Part shown: positions 45,404-55,619 of the stretch, one piece after another
Layout of the letters: each line of letters opens with the position of its first letter
Position numbering within the stretch: the first letter of the stretch is position 1
NCBI GenBank assembly: GCA_951812925.1
Contig: OX638372.1
Coordinates: forward strand, 84,961,058-85,025,057
DNA: 64,000 nt
From: Calliopum simillimum
Lineage: Eukaryota; Arthropoda; Insecta; Diptera; Lauxaniidae
Direction of reading: 5' to 3'
Program-made: the position numbers and the translations under genes
The notes under the pieces: generated by a model
The model's input: only the letters and a program-made list of their open reading frames with translations
Databases searched by the model: none
What the model was told of the DNA's origin: nothing

Positions 45404-46725
45404 ATCGATTGGTGCAATAAAATTTTTTCACCAAAATGGGCCCAAATCGGTTACTTAGAGGGGTCGGGGACTCCTCTTGTCATGTCCAAAATGTATTTTC
45501 AACCTTTTCCCATCGATTGGTGCAATAAAATTTTTTCACCAAAATGGCCTCAAATCGGTCACTTAGAGGGGTCGGGGATACCCCTGGTCATGTCCAAAAT
45601 CTATTTTCGACCTTTCCCCATCGATTGGTGCAATAAAAATTTTTCACCAAAATGGGCCCAAATCGGTCACTTAGAGGGGTCGGTGACACCCCTGGTCATT
45701 TCCAAAATCTATTTTCGACCTTTCCCCATCGATTGGTGCAATAAAAATTTTTCACCAAAATGGGCCCAAATCGGTCACTTAGAGGGGTCGGGGACTCCTC
45801 TTGTCATGTCCAAAATGTATTTTCAACCTTTTCCCATCGATTGGTGCAATAAAATTTTTTCACCAAATTGGGCCCAAATCGGTCACTTAGAGGGGTCGGG
45901 GACACCCCTGGTCATGTCCAAAATCTATTTTCGACCTTTTCCCATCGATTGGTGCAATAAAATTTTTTCACCAAAATGGGCCCGAATCGGTCACTTAGAG
46001 GGGTCGGGGACTCCTCTTGTCATGTCCAAAATGTATTTTCAACCTTTTCTCATCGATTGGTGCAATAAAATTTTTTCACCAAAATGGGCCCAAATCGGTC
46101 ACTTAGAGGGGTCGGGGACACCCTTGGTCATGTCCAAAATCTATTTTCGACCTTTCCCCATCGATTAGTGCAATAAAATTTTTTCACCAAAATGGGCCCA
46201 AATCGGTCACTTAGAGTGGTCGGGGACTCCTCTTGTCATGTCCAAAATGTATTTTCAACCTTTTCCCATCGATTGGTGCAATAAAATTTTTCACCAAAAT
46301 GGGCCCAAATCGGTCACTTAGAGGGGTCGGGGACACCCCTGGTCATGTCCAAAATCTATTTTCGACCTTTCCCCATCGATTGGTGCAATAAAATTTTTTC
46401 ACCAAAATGGGCCCAAATCGGTCACTTATAGGGGTCGGGGACACCCCTGGTCATGTCCAAAATGTATTTTCAACCTTTCCCCATCGATTGGTACAAAAAA
46501 AATTTTTCACCAAAATGGGCCCAAATCGGTCACTTAGAGGGGTCGGGGACTCCTCTGGTCATGTCCAAAATGTATTTTCAACCTTTCCCCATCGATTGGT
46601 GTAATAAAATTTTTCACCAAAATGGGCCCAAATCGGTCACTTAGAGGGGTCGGGGACTCCTCTTGTCATGTCCAAAATGTATTTTCGACCTTTCCCCATC
46701 GATTGTTGCAATAAAATTTTTTTAG
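45404..46725 (+). repeat. 108-bp monomer array, right arm
   Basis: About twelve monomers, phased at 45404, 45512, 45620, 45728, 45836 and so on. The same two variants are present as in the left arm. The array begins and ends abruptly. It is separated from the element's end by the AAAAGTTTT-rich zone. Confidence 0.92.
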
Positions 46726-47306
46726 GCCGTAATTATCCACAGGGGCTTTTTTCAAGGTATTTTTTTCCCAAAAAAAAACTTTTATGTGACAGATTTCATC
46801 AAAAACTTTCATGAAAAACTTCTTGCTTAGAAGTTTTTATATAAAAGTTTTTGAAAAAACTTTTATATAAAAACTTTTATGGATAAAAGTTTTTAAAAAC
46901 TTTTTCAAAAAACTTTTATAAAAAACTCTTTAAGGATAAAAGTTTTTAAAAACTTTTAAAAAAAACTTTTATTTTTAAAAGTTTTTTTTTTAAGTTTTTT
47001 AAAACTTTTATTTCAAAAAGTTTAAAGTTTTTAAAAACTTTTATCTAGATGATTTAAAAGTTTTTAGTCTAAATAAACTTAAAAAAAAACTTTTAAAAAA
47101 GTTTATTTCAGGGTCTGATTAAAATTCATGATTATAGTTGCGCAACTATCTTGTCTGAATCGAGTTTGTATAGCAAATCTCTCGTGTGGTCGCTCACGTA
47201 TGCCGCTATGTAGAATCGGATAGTTGCCCAACTATCCTGTCTGGCTCTTAATCGAGAAATTTATTAATTGAAAATAAAATTCACAGATCTTATTTTATGT
47301 CTTTTA

Positions 47307-48237
47307 GGGCCAGTTTTTCAGTGCAAGTTTAAACTTCGTTTAAATTAGGTTTTATTAAACTCGTTTAAATTGTTAAACTCGTTTAACTATGAAATGACTT
47401 TTTCAGTGAGAGTTTAATTGACACTCGTTACTTTGATTTTTAGTAGGCATTACTGAAAAATGACAAGCTGTTGACGAATAAATATTGAATTTTTTTGACA
47501 ACTCGCAGCGAAAAATTTAATTTTTAGAATATACGTAGTTTCTCTAAAATCCGTCTGATTCTTTTGAAAAGCTGAGAAAATGTCAGGAGCAGCATCAGCA
47601 ACAATGAAGCAGCGGGTGGCTACAAGAAAATTTCGATTGCGCGTATTCCTGCGAAAAGTTATTTTTCAGGCTTTCAATTATTGGCGCTTGGCCACCACAA
47701 CGGTTGGCCTACATTTACTATATCACCGCTGAAGAAGCTGATTTAATGAAAAATGTACCCGGTTTGGAGGTTGGTGCTTGGTAAAGGCAGCCAGTATCAA
47801 AGTTTTGCCCAAGGGCATCTTGGTTGATCCAATGTTTAAGGAATTTTATGGTCATACTGATTGAAAATCATCTGCAGAACGTGATCACATTAAATAGTGG
47901 TCAAAAGTTTGTGAATTTCTTATTTTCAAAATAAAATAAAAGACGAAGAATAAACTTCAGAACAACTGAAATAAATTCTTCTTTTCCAAATTATGGATTT
48001 TTTTTATTCATTTATTTATGTTTTTTCTTGTTTTATTCTTTATAAAATGTGTCAATTTTAATTTAATTATCAACAGTTATCAAAACAAAATTATAGGTTA
48101 AACGGAATTTAAACGGCCAATATCGTTCAGTTAAACTTAGTTTAAACTACGTTAAACATTAACTGAAAAACTCTTTCCTGAGTTTAAACTTAGTTTAAAC
48201 CAGAAAATAAGTTAAACTTGCACTGAAAAACTGGCCC
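47307..48237. mobile_element. Harbinger-like MITE carrying a captured gene fragment
   Basis: The ends GGGCCAGTTTTTCAGTGCAA and TTGCACTGAAAAACTGGCCC are perfect inverted repeats over 20 bp, with further GTTTAAACT-type repeats inside. TTA is duplicated at 47304-47306 and 48238-48240. A 3-bp TWA duplication with GGGCC ends is typical of PIF/Harbinger. The centre contains an NDUFA13 fragment instead of a transposase. Confidence 0.8.
47580..47907 (+). pseudogene. NDUFA13 (GRIM-19, complex I subunit) pseudogene fragment
   Basis: After an ATG at 47580 the translation reads GGYKKISIARIPAKSYFSGF (from 47614). A frame change leads to TTVGLHLYYIT-like sequence, then EEADLMKNVPGLEVGAW, VLPKGILVDPMFKEFYGHTD and KSSAERDHIK. 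This is the order of NDUFA13, an accessory subunit of mitochondrial complex I of about 150 residues with one membrane helix. Part of the middle (after the membrane segment) is deleted. Tryptophans of the C-terminus appear as stops, and frames change at least twice. It lies wholly inside the Harbinger-like MITE. Confidence 0.82.
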
Positions 48238-48538
48238 TTAAACAAATAAACAAATTTATTAATTTTTACACAAGAAAAGACTTGCTAACTTAGATAAAAA
48301 AATTTTTATTTTATCAAAGTTTTTTAAAGGGAAACTATTTGGCCGCGCTGAAGGTAAAATTTTAAAGTCGCGTAATAATTCTTAATACTTTTTTGGCGTC
48401 GTATTAGATATGTGACTGATTTTTACCTCAAAATAATAGTTTTTTTGACTGTTAAAAACCGTAAAAATATTCATAGAATTGAATGAACTTTAACATAGGG
48501 GGGTAGCCGAGATCAGTTTTCAAATCGGCCCACCCTAC
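48238..48538 (-). repeat. Right arm of the 8.5-kb insertion
   Basis: From about 48460 the sequence is the inverted counterpart of 40003-40090 (CATAGAATTGAATGAACTTT and CATAGGGGGGTAGCCGAG). The remainder is AT-rich with no recognised content. Confidence 0.6.
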
Positions 48539-49008
48539 TAATCAGTAATCATTCATTTTATATATATTTCAGGTGTTCAAATTGTGGTCACTAGAACAAT
48601 AGCAAATTTGGCAAATAGGCTGAAACTTGAGTGAGAATAATGATTTGGAAACAAAATTATAGGGAAACAGATTACCCACATTTATTGGGGTCTAAGGTTT
48701 CTGTGCGACTATTGCATCTTGAATTATAACTTTTCACCCTCTTTCAGATTTTTGGGCGTAGGTATTCATCTAATTTCCAAAGATTTTTTTTTACTTTTGA
48801 AACAGTCTACGCACTTCTTTACACTTTGAAATGATTCGAAATTAAAAGCCTTATTAAAATAATGTATACATAAAGCAGTCGCGTAGTAGTGAAACAATTA
48901 TTTGCTAAAAACTATTGAAAGCCTAAGATCATTCAAGTATCCGAAGTTTCTGGAAAATGCTTTAATAAAGAAATAAAAAGTTTTCTATTGCTCAAACAAT
49001 TCTCAAAA
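48539..49008. repeat. 3' flank of lipase 1, duplicated at 60890-61310
   Basis: From TTTCAGGTGTTCAAATT to TAAAGAAATAAAAAGTTTTC the sequence matches unit 2 with small differences. It is the downstream part of the segmental duplication. Confidence 0.85.
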
Positions 49009-49544
49009 ATTTTCACACTTATTTTCTTGATGATTCTAAGCATTTTATGCCTGGCACACTTTTTTCGTAAGATGCTTTCCTCTTATGTAAAAAAAGATTT
49101 TTGCCTTCCGCGGGCGTTCAAAAGCCAAAAACTCCCATTTAGCGTCCGAATCCCATCTTGAGTCATACATCATTTTAAAGCTTATAAATTATGCTTTAAT
49201 TTAAAGTACTTTTAAAAAAAATTAAAGGGCGCTTTTTTTAAAAAAAATTTTTTGAGTGTAAAAAAATTTTTTTTCACCAAGAAATATTTTTCAATAAAAA
49301 GAACAATTTACAAACTTTAGTGTAGGCTATAAATTTTTGAAAAACAACCTTTTCACGAAAATGACTAAAAAAGCCAACTTCAACACCATGTTTTTTAATA
49401 ACTAACGTTACTAGGACCAAATCCTCCCGGATAGTTGTTCTTGCACACCGGATCTACCATATTGCCAAATTTGAGCGAAATCGGAGACAAAAAAATTTTG
49501 AGCTGGTATACTTGGCGTGTTTTGCTTCATATATAGATTTACAA
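49009..49544 (-). repeat. Dispersed repeat inserted between lipase 1 and its duplicated 3' flank
   Basis: Absent from unit 2. It shares TTTAAAATGATG, GACTCAAGATGGGATTCGGA and GTTGAAGTTGGC blocks with 5450-5840 and 56905-57345. Here it lies in the opposite orientation to the 56.9-kb copy. Exact ends are unclear. Confidence 0.6.
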
Positions 49545-49585
49545 ATAAATTATTTGTAAAGGATATTTGTTATTTCTAAAATATC

Positions 49586-49591
49586 TTTATT
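49586..49591 (-). terminator. Polyadenylation signal of lipase 1
   Basis: AATAAA on the minus strand, 13-18 bases beyond the stop codon. A second AATAAA overlaps the stop codon itself (49603-49608). Confidence 0.5.
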
Positions 49592-49603
49592 TCATTCTCA
49601 ATT

Positions 49604-50723
49604 TTATTTTCCCTTACCATAAGGTGGTTCGCCATTAACTGGTACATAGAAAACACCTTTCGCATTGGGATTCTTGTAATTGTTAGGATCGCCCATTTTC
49701 ACGGAAGAATAGTTACTACCACAGGCTTCTTTGTGAGCTTGTTGATAATTATCGCATTTAATTGCTGGGAAATCATTATGTCTAATAGCCTCTTCAAAGT
49801 ATTCATAGGCGCGCTTGTGAGAACAGGACGCAGCACGCTCCGCGCATTTTTTGCTGAGAGGACTCCCAATGCATGTTAATGCAATCTGCTTTAGACAACC
49901 TTTTTGTTGCTGACCACCATCGGGATAGAAAACACATTTACCAATGGGCTCCTTAAAACCCAATTGGATCAGGCCACCAATTCCTAAAAAGCCAGTACCA
50001 CTAGTTTGAATTGTCTCCACATATTCAGCGTCACTTTGGCTAAGGCGATCGTCTGGTTTTTCAATTTCAAATTCGGGATTGGCAGGATCAAGTCCTATGA
50101 TTTGGGCAATACGTCCGTTTTTCACATTTTTACCAGCATGACCAGCAACATGAGCACCCAAACTAAAACCAATAACAGCCAAGTCCTCGAAGGACATATT
50201 ACCTTCTTTGTTGAGAAAATCAATGAACTGAGCAACCCGTTTGCCAACACTTGAAGTTCTATTGGCAGAAGTAGGATACCAGAGATTATCGGCTTCGTCA
50301 CTCCAATCAAAACTGATGATATTGTATTTGCCAGTTTCTAAGTAAGCTTTAGTCAATAGGACATTAGCCTCAGTCTTGTTATCACCAAACCAGCCGTGGA
50401 TAATAATTCTTGTTGGGTTATCTCTGTTGAAGTTGGACTTCTTCAATGTAGCAGCATCGTGCGGATTAATGTCTTGCGACGAGAAAGGATTATTATTGGT
50501 AAACAAAGAGAAATAAACAGCATTTTCGCCATCGGATCTTGTCTTGATATTTTCTTGAACGGCTTCCTTAGTCATCCCTTCGAAGGAACCATTCTCTAAA
50601 GAATAAGCTGAAGCTGTAAAATAAATTAAAAAAATTTGTAAGAGAAAACCAAACATTTGGTATTTAAATACATGTATGTTTACCCAATGTAAGCCCCAAA
50701 AGTAACAACTGAACTGTCTTCAT
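49604..50723 (-). CDS. Secreted neutral lipase (pancreatic lipase/phospholipase A1 family), copy 1
   Basis: Two exons: 50723-50684 (MKTVQLLLLGLTL) and 50613-49604, with a 70-bp GT-AG intron, giving 349 residues. A signal peptide ends at about residue 18 (ASAYS). Then come RIIIHGWFGD (83-91), the nucleophile elbow GFSLGAH with Ser164, GLDPANP with Asp189 and CSHKRA with His279, so the triad is complete. The length is normal for insect members. The enzyme should hydrolyse triacylglycerol or phospholipid outside the cell; many fly relatives are gut lipases. Exon 1 is preferred over an in-frame ATG at 50656, because splicing restores a proper signal peptide and the same model holds for copy 2. 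Compared with copy 2 there are 16 extra residues around 254-276, with two added cysteines. Confidence 0.92.
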
Positions 50724-50769
50724 GTCTCAAACAACTATCGAACCGTGAAGATACATTTTAAAATGTCAA

Positions 50770-50777
50770 CTTTTATA
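50770..50777 (-). promoter_or_regulatory. TATA box of lipase 1
   Basis: TATAAAAG on the minus strand, about 47-54 bases before the start codon, in a block (GAGTATAAAAGTTGACATT) conserved in lipase 2. Confidence 0.7.
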
Positions 50778-50816
50778 CTCAATTTCTTGGTGTTTCACCA
50801 TTACGCATACATATTC

Positions 50817-50826
50817 TTATCTATCA
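50817..50826 (-). promoter_or_regulatory. Paired GATA sites upstream of lipase 1
   Basis: The minus strand reads TGATAGATAAGAA, with two GATA cores. One of them (AGATAAGAA) is conserved upstream of lipase 2 at 62584-62588. GATA factors drive many fly midgut genes, so gut expression is a plausible inference. Confidence 0.45.
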
Positions 50827-51548
50827 CAAAACGGATTTTTTTTTTAAATAAAAAATACATATTTGTACTAATTAATTTTATGAAAATAAGACACCGGTTT
50901 TTAAAGTAAGTACAATTTTGGTACATAGTACAATTTTAAAGGTTGTTCCAATTTGCGCAATTGGAGACAAAAAAATGTATTAAAAAGAATTGTAAGAACT
51001 TGAGAAAACTTTAAAGGGCTTCGGCGAACATAAATTTACCCTTCATTGTATTAACGTGAAAAATGCACTCTAAATATAAACATATTCAGTTCCTGCTTTA
51101 CTGTGTCCTCCTTAATTGAGTACCGACATGAATGTTTCCATAGTTCTTCCTACTGCCTTTAAATTTGAAGCTAAAATATTGGTTAATTGGGTCAAATAAA
51201 AAAACTCAGAAATAAAAACTGCTCTTATGCGGGAATCAGGTGTTATAATTTCAGGCGACATGAATTTCGAAAAAAATCCCAGCAGTTCGCCATAGTAATG
51301 AAAGAAGGCTTCAGTTCTAGTACGGGCTCGTAGTAACTTTGGCAGAGCGGAGAAGGCATAACATTGAGAAAAATCCACGGAGAAGGTGTGTCGGCCGATT
51401 CTTACTTAAATCCAGTTTTCCCAAACTTGACTTCCCCATATGAGCCGGCACAAATAACACAAGCACCCAAAAAATGGAATAACATTTTTATTTCTTACAT
51501 GGGCATTTCCATGGTTTCGCAAGTGACCGTGGATCTTGCTGCCAAAAA
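50827..51548. repeat. Upstream block of lipase unit 1, duplicated at 62590-63829
   Basis: Similarity to unit 2 continues through CATGAATGTTTCC, GAATTTCGAAAAAAATCCCA and CCGGCACAAATAACACAAGC to GTTTCGCAAGTGACCGT. Here it stops, marking the far edge of the duplication. A minus-strand frame of 88 codons (51378-51112) has an alignable counterpart in unit 2 (63673-63380), but its differences are non-conservative and it shifts frame at the end. I do not call it a gene. Confidence 0.7.
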
Positions 51549-51564
51549 ATGTTAAAAAGATATC

Positions 51565-51692
51565 CACAGACCAGGGGCTGACGGTAGTAAGAATATATAT
51601 ACTTTTCTATACCTGCCACGCCACCTTCTGTGCTTTACAAACGGAAGAACAAAGTGAATATATTCTGGGTGTACTATAGGGTATAAAAATCG
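51565..51692 (+). repeat. Tail of the mini-me/DINE-1-like repeat
   Basis: GAATATATATACTTTTCTAT, then a CTTTACAAACGGAAG-like phrase, then GGGTATAAAAA. The same order as 56250-56357 is seen. It abuts the edge of the lipase duplication. Confidence 0.6.
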
Positions 51693-52991
51693 AATCAATT
51701 TTCAATATTGATTACTTTTTGTAACCGCTGACGTGAGTTTACTTTAACTGCGAAAGTGGAATCATTAAATAATTCACTTAATTGCGAAGAAACTTTCGCG
51801 TTTTTGCTGGCTGAAAAGTTTTATTATTATATGCAACTAATCATGTGTTTGATCAGCTTCTAAATCTCCGTTAACTTCCTAGGATTTTCAAAATTTAGCG
51901 ATTCTTTGTTTTGGCTTGTGAATATGTATGCAAAATGCCACGCCTTTTGTCGATTGCCTAGGTCGAACTTTTTGGTTATATGTTTGGAACTAAACCCTCT
52001 TAACGAAGTTGGCCAAAATTTTGTTCAAATCTGGCTCAAAGTGTTGTTTTTGCAATTTGGTTGAATTACCTTGTACATAGCGAATAATTATAAAAAGTTC
52101 TTCAAATAACCTGACATTCTGCCTTATCGTTACTACTTTATCAAATTTGAAGATGACGCTTGTAGGTTTTAATAAGATATCTCCAGCTTTATCGTTAAAT
52201 AGTTCTGTTGTGTATTTTCCATTTTGTAAAATATGGCTTATCATTAGCTTGTCGTTATGTGTAGAGCTTTCAATATTTATTACAAATGCATACCCCAAGC
52301 AATATTCTATAATTACCTATTCCCATTATCGGAGGAATTCAACCTAACTGTCTGAGCTTAATTGACTTCAGTATTGAAATAGCTGTACAATTGTCACTCT
52401 CGAAGTCAGAAATACGTCAAAGGTGTATTTTTTATACAAAATTCTTTTGGGTATTGAATTTTTCTTGTTAATTTATTTCTTTTTTTTTTTGCGAAAAAGA
52501 ACAAATAACACTTTCTACGTATGAACAAATTCAAAAAAAAAAAAAAAAAAATATTATTTTGTAATTTTGTTTTCAATTACGAGAAAACGAAAACGTTTTC
52601 CTCCCGAACAATTTGGCACTCAATAAATAATGTGTATTAGGGAGGACCGAAAATTAAACATTTTCCAAATTAATAAGAGCCTAATGCGGAAAAGTTGTCA
52701 TTCGGGTTTATCAATTAGCATGCAAAATTATTTTGAAATTGAATAATATCTTGTGCTGCCTCTCGGGCCTTAAAGTTTGAAAACTTGGGCTTCTAAGGCT
52801 TTCTCTGCTAAAGCTCTTAGTATCGGGTATACAATAGACCCTTTCTCGAGGCCTAAGTTAATGATGGCAACATGTTCGTCTCCCCGATCTAACCTAACCT
52901 AGAATTTGGGCCAAAATAGACATATTTTAATAAAAATATAACTTTTCCATTTTTTTCAAAACCGCTATAAGATTAGTTCGGAAAATGTTTT
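51693..52991. other. No gene recognised
   Basis: AT-rich non-coding DNA with an A run at 52534-52550. Part of it (52730-52990) resembles 53190-53340, so both sides of the hAT MITE come from a locally repeated sequence. Confidence 0.4.
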
Positions 52992-52999
52992 CCTTGGAC

Positions 53000-53162
53000 C
53001 AGTGGCGGCTCCAAGGGGGGAGGGGGGGCGATCGGGCCTCCCTCTTAAACCAAGTGATTACATTTTTTAAAAATTATATGTAAAGATTTTAAAAACATTT
53101 TGTTATTATCCAGAAATGTAGTCAATCGGCCCCCCCTCTTGACAATGCTGGATCCGCCACTG
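53000..53162. mobile_element. 163-bp hAT-like MITE with 8-bp target duplication
   Basis: The ends CAGTGGCGGCTCC and GGATCCGCCACTG are inverted. CCTTGGAC is duplicated exactly at 52992-52999 and 53163-53170. CAGTGGCGGATCC-type ends with 8-bp duplications are characteristic of hAT elements. It is non-coding. Confidence 0.9.
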
Positions 53163-53170
53163 CCTTGGAC

Positions 53171-53719
53171 TGTTTAAACAATCTAATAAAATATATTTCG
53201 CATTGAATAATATCTTCAGGCAGAACCCGAGCCTTGAATTTTATGAATATAGGCCAAAATAGACATCTTTTTTTTAAAAAAAAGCATTTTTCAAACTTTT
53301 TGAAATCGTTATTAACCAAATACGGTTAAGTTTCCCCTTGGAGTACATAAATAGACGAAAAAAATATTTTCGGAATCAGATATCTGGAACGACTGCACCA
53401 TCGCTGAGCCACCTATGCTGAAAAATATCAGTAACAATAAGCTTCAAGATATGATTAAAAGGTCATTTAAAAATTTTGTTAATTGCTTAGAAACAGCCTT
53501 TTTATACATCGATTTATTGTCGAAGGATGGAATCGGTTTTTGGGCTTTAATTTTCGCCCTTATCACACCATCCCGTGCAGTTTGACCAACTACAGAAATT
53601 AAGCAGTGTAAACACCCGTATTCATCAACATCTTTTTTACAGCAAGCTCTTTGATGTAACTTTTTTCATCCGTAAGCATTGAGACTAAAATGTTCACAGG
53701 ATAGGCATAAAAAGCGTTA
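53171..53719. other. No gene recognised
   Basis: AT-rich non-coding sequence. The first part repeats phrases of 52730-52990. Confidence 0.4.
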
Positions 53720-55389
53720 GGGGCTGTCCATAAACTCCGTGACACTTCTAGGGGGGAGGGGGTTCTAGCAAGCGTCACTTTTTGTCACAGGGGGGAGGGG
53801 GGGTTCCAGCAAGCGTCACGGGACTGCGTTTAAAATAACCTATTTTCCAAAAGAAAAAAATTAAAAATTAAACTTAAGTTATTCAAAGGTATAAAAACAT
53901 CTAATTTTCTTTTTTTTTTACGATTTGCTTGTCGGAGAAGTGTCGTTATTTGATTTAAAAGGCCATTTTGAACTTCGAATTAACAATCGCAATCTTTTTA
54001 ATTCAATAATAATGCTTCCGTAGTTCTTACGATTATCGAATCTACAGTGTATTCAGTGTTAGGCCTGATTATAGAAATAAATGTACAAAATGCACAAATA
54101 AGAATGTTAGTGTATATAAAGAGAAATTTGACAAAAATTTAGCTCCATTCGATCAGGTTTTACCTTAATCCATTGCCCGAACATTTAAATTTTTTTATTG
54201 AAAATTTTATAAAAAAACTTTAATGCTTTTCTTTTTAATTTACGTCAGTTATTAGAAAGTGAACGTATGATAAATTTTTAAACAGTGTTCTTAACTTCAT
54301 TTTGTGATCTTTTCCATAGTTAAGTTTAAATTCATGGAACTCCATTCAATATAATTGAGAACGAGGCCTAGAAATAAGAACGCTACACGAGTTCCGCGTG
54401 ACGTTTTCCTAAATTTCGGTGCAACTGAAACGACTTTTTTAAATATGATTTTTAACTGCTTCGTCTACATTCCGCGTACTCTTCCACAGTGTACATAGTT
54501 CAATTTGATGAAACCCCATCAATATAGTCGGAATAGAGGCTTCATCAATTAGGTTGAATTAAAGTGCGGATATAAAAACTAACTTTAATGATTGATTACA
54601 AACTGACTTTAAATCACAATATTAAAAATATTAGTTTTGTAATTATTGCATACAAAAATAATGATTAACAATTTATATCAAACTTTCAGTGTGAACTGAG
54701 GAATATTTTGAAAACATAAATTGTTATTATTTAGAATCATTAAACGTAAGCGATACACTGAAAAATCGTCAGATTAATGATTGTAGTTTATGAAGGAAAT
54801 TTTACCAGAAAAGCGGTCATTATCATAACAACTCAAAGTTCAAAATTCAAAACCCATCTACAAAAAAATGACAAATCTAGTGCAACTATATGACAAAAAT
54901 CAAATTTTACAGTAGAACTTTTTTTTGAATTTTGCATACATTGTAGTGCAAAAGTTAAAATTGCTTTCGCTATAACTTCGTAATGGTACTTTTGCAGTCA
55001 TAAAATTTAAAGGAAAGATGCTATAGACGCGAGTTATCGATTTCTTTCAAAAAACAGAAATCTGAAATCGTTTCGGTTAAGCCTTTTTGGCGGTTATGGC
55101 TCGATACATTAATTTGAATAAGAATAAATAGAAACTTATAATGAGAATTAATTTTTTTTTGCTATTTAGCATTGTACGTGAAATAACGTGCATATCAGTG
55201 TGCTCAAAAGGCAACTTAAACAACTTTTGCACTGGTATATACATAAAAAAAAAATATGGATAGCGGGGGTTTCGGTTACCGTCACATGACGCTAGGGGAG
55301 GGTCTGGTCTAGCGTCACTTTTTGTCACATAGGGGGGGAGGGGGTTCATTTTAGCGAATTTTAGCGTCACGGAGTTTATGGACAGCCCC
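53720..55389. mobile_element. 1.67-kb TIR element with TTA target duplication (Harbinger-like)
   Basis: The ends GGGGCTGTCCATAAACTCCG and CGGAGTTTATGGACAGCCCC are perfect inverted repeats. TTA is duplicated at 53717-53719 and 55390-55392. Subterminal GCGTCACTTTTTGTCACA occurs near both ends, one in each direction from the tip (53775 and 55310). The interior is AT-rich and I find no transposase. Confidence 0.82.
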
Positions 55390-55432
55390 TTACGATTTAT
55401 GACAGCATCCACAATATTCTTCAAGTCGGCGC

Positions 55433-55610
55433 CCAATGGGAGGGTTTGTATGGAACGGCGGTCATATATAGTAATAATAGAGCTAGGCTATTAAAATTTG
55501 GATGTACAGATTATAAAATTCCGTGAATACGAACAAAATCCGCTGACGGACACGTCTACCTCCCATACAAAGTTAGGGCGTGGTCGAAATTAAATACCCT
55601 ACACTGCAGT
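55433..55610. mobile_element. One end of the Transib-like family
   Basis: CAATGGGAGGGTTTGTATGG, AACGGCGGTCATATATAG and, further on, ACGGACACGTCTACCTCCCA are the complement of 14310-14455, the right end of the Transib-like element. The first bases are changed (CCCAATG for CACAATG). The other end was not found. Confidence 0.6.
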
Positions 55611-55619
55611 ATTTTGAAA

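Larger units (their letters stand above)
43743..47118. mobile_element. FB-like fold-back element with 108-bp monomers
   Basis: The ends TCAGACC and GGTCTGA are inverted. TTAAAA is duplicated at 43737-43742 and 47119-47124. Next to each end is a degenerate AAAAGTTTTTAAAAACTTTT zone of about 300 bp. Inside that, each arm is an array of a 108-bp monomer in opposite orientation (left 44040-44923, right 45404-46725). The centre (45124-45403) is unique sequence. The gap of 200 N falls at the inner edge of the left array. Arms built from tandem repeats match Drosophila FB elements. No transposase is seen in the remaining centre. Confidence 0.82.
40003..48538. mobile_element. 8.5-kb insertion with GTAGGGTGGGCC inverted ends enclosing host gene pieces
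   Basis: The left end GTAGGGTGGGCC and the right end GGCCCACCCTAC are perfect inverted repeats. Related sequence extends about 75 bp inward (CTCGGCTACCCCCCTATG on both sides). TAATCA is duplicated at 39997-40002 and 48539-48544. The lipase unit 2 shows the uninterrupted site at 56829-56834. Inside are a tandem-repeat arm, a palindromic MITE, a neuroglian pseudogene, a 108-bp fold-back element and a Harbinger-like MITE. No transposase was found. It is either one composite mobile unit or a fold-back element enlarged by later insertions. Confidence 0.68.

Noticed and set aside
44013..46644. Long repeated open frames (up to 289 codons) of a 36-residue unit on both arms of the fold-back element
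   Set aside because: The 108-bp monomer is a multiple of three, so one frame stays open without selection. The arrays lie in inverted arms, and variants differ at random codon positions. Not a protein gene.
50614..50656. An ATG at 50656 giving a slightly longer single-exon lipase 1
   Set aside because: It lies within a 70-bp GT-AG intron. The spliced exon at 50723-50684 gives a proper signal peptide and is conserved in lipase 2, whereas the intronic start is not.
51112..51378. 88-codon minus-strand frame upstream of lipase 1, with a counterpart at 63380-63673
   Set aside because: Differences between the copies are mostly non-conservative, the ends shift frame, and no motif is present. It looks like chance openness in a duplicated flank.
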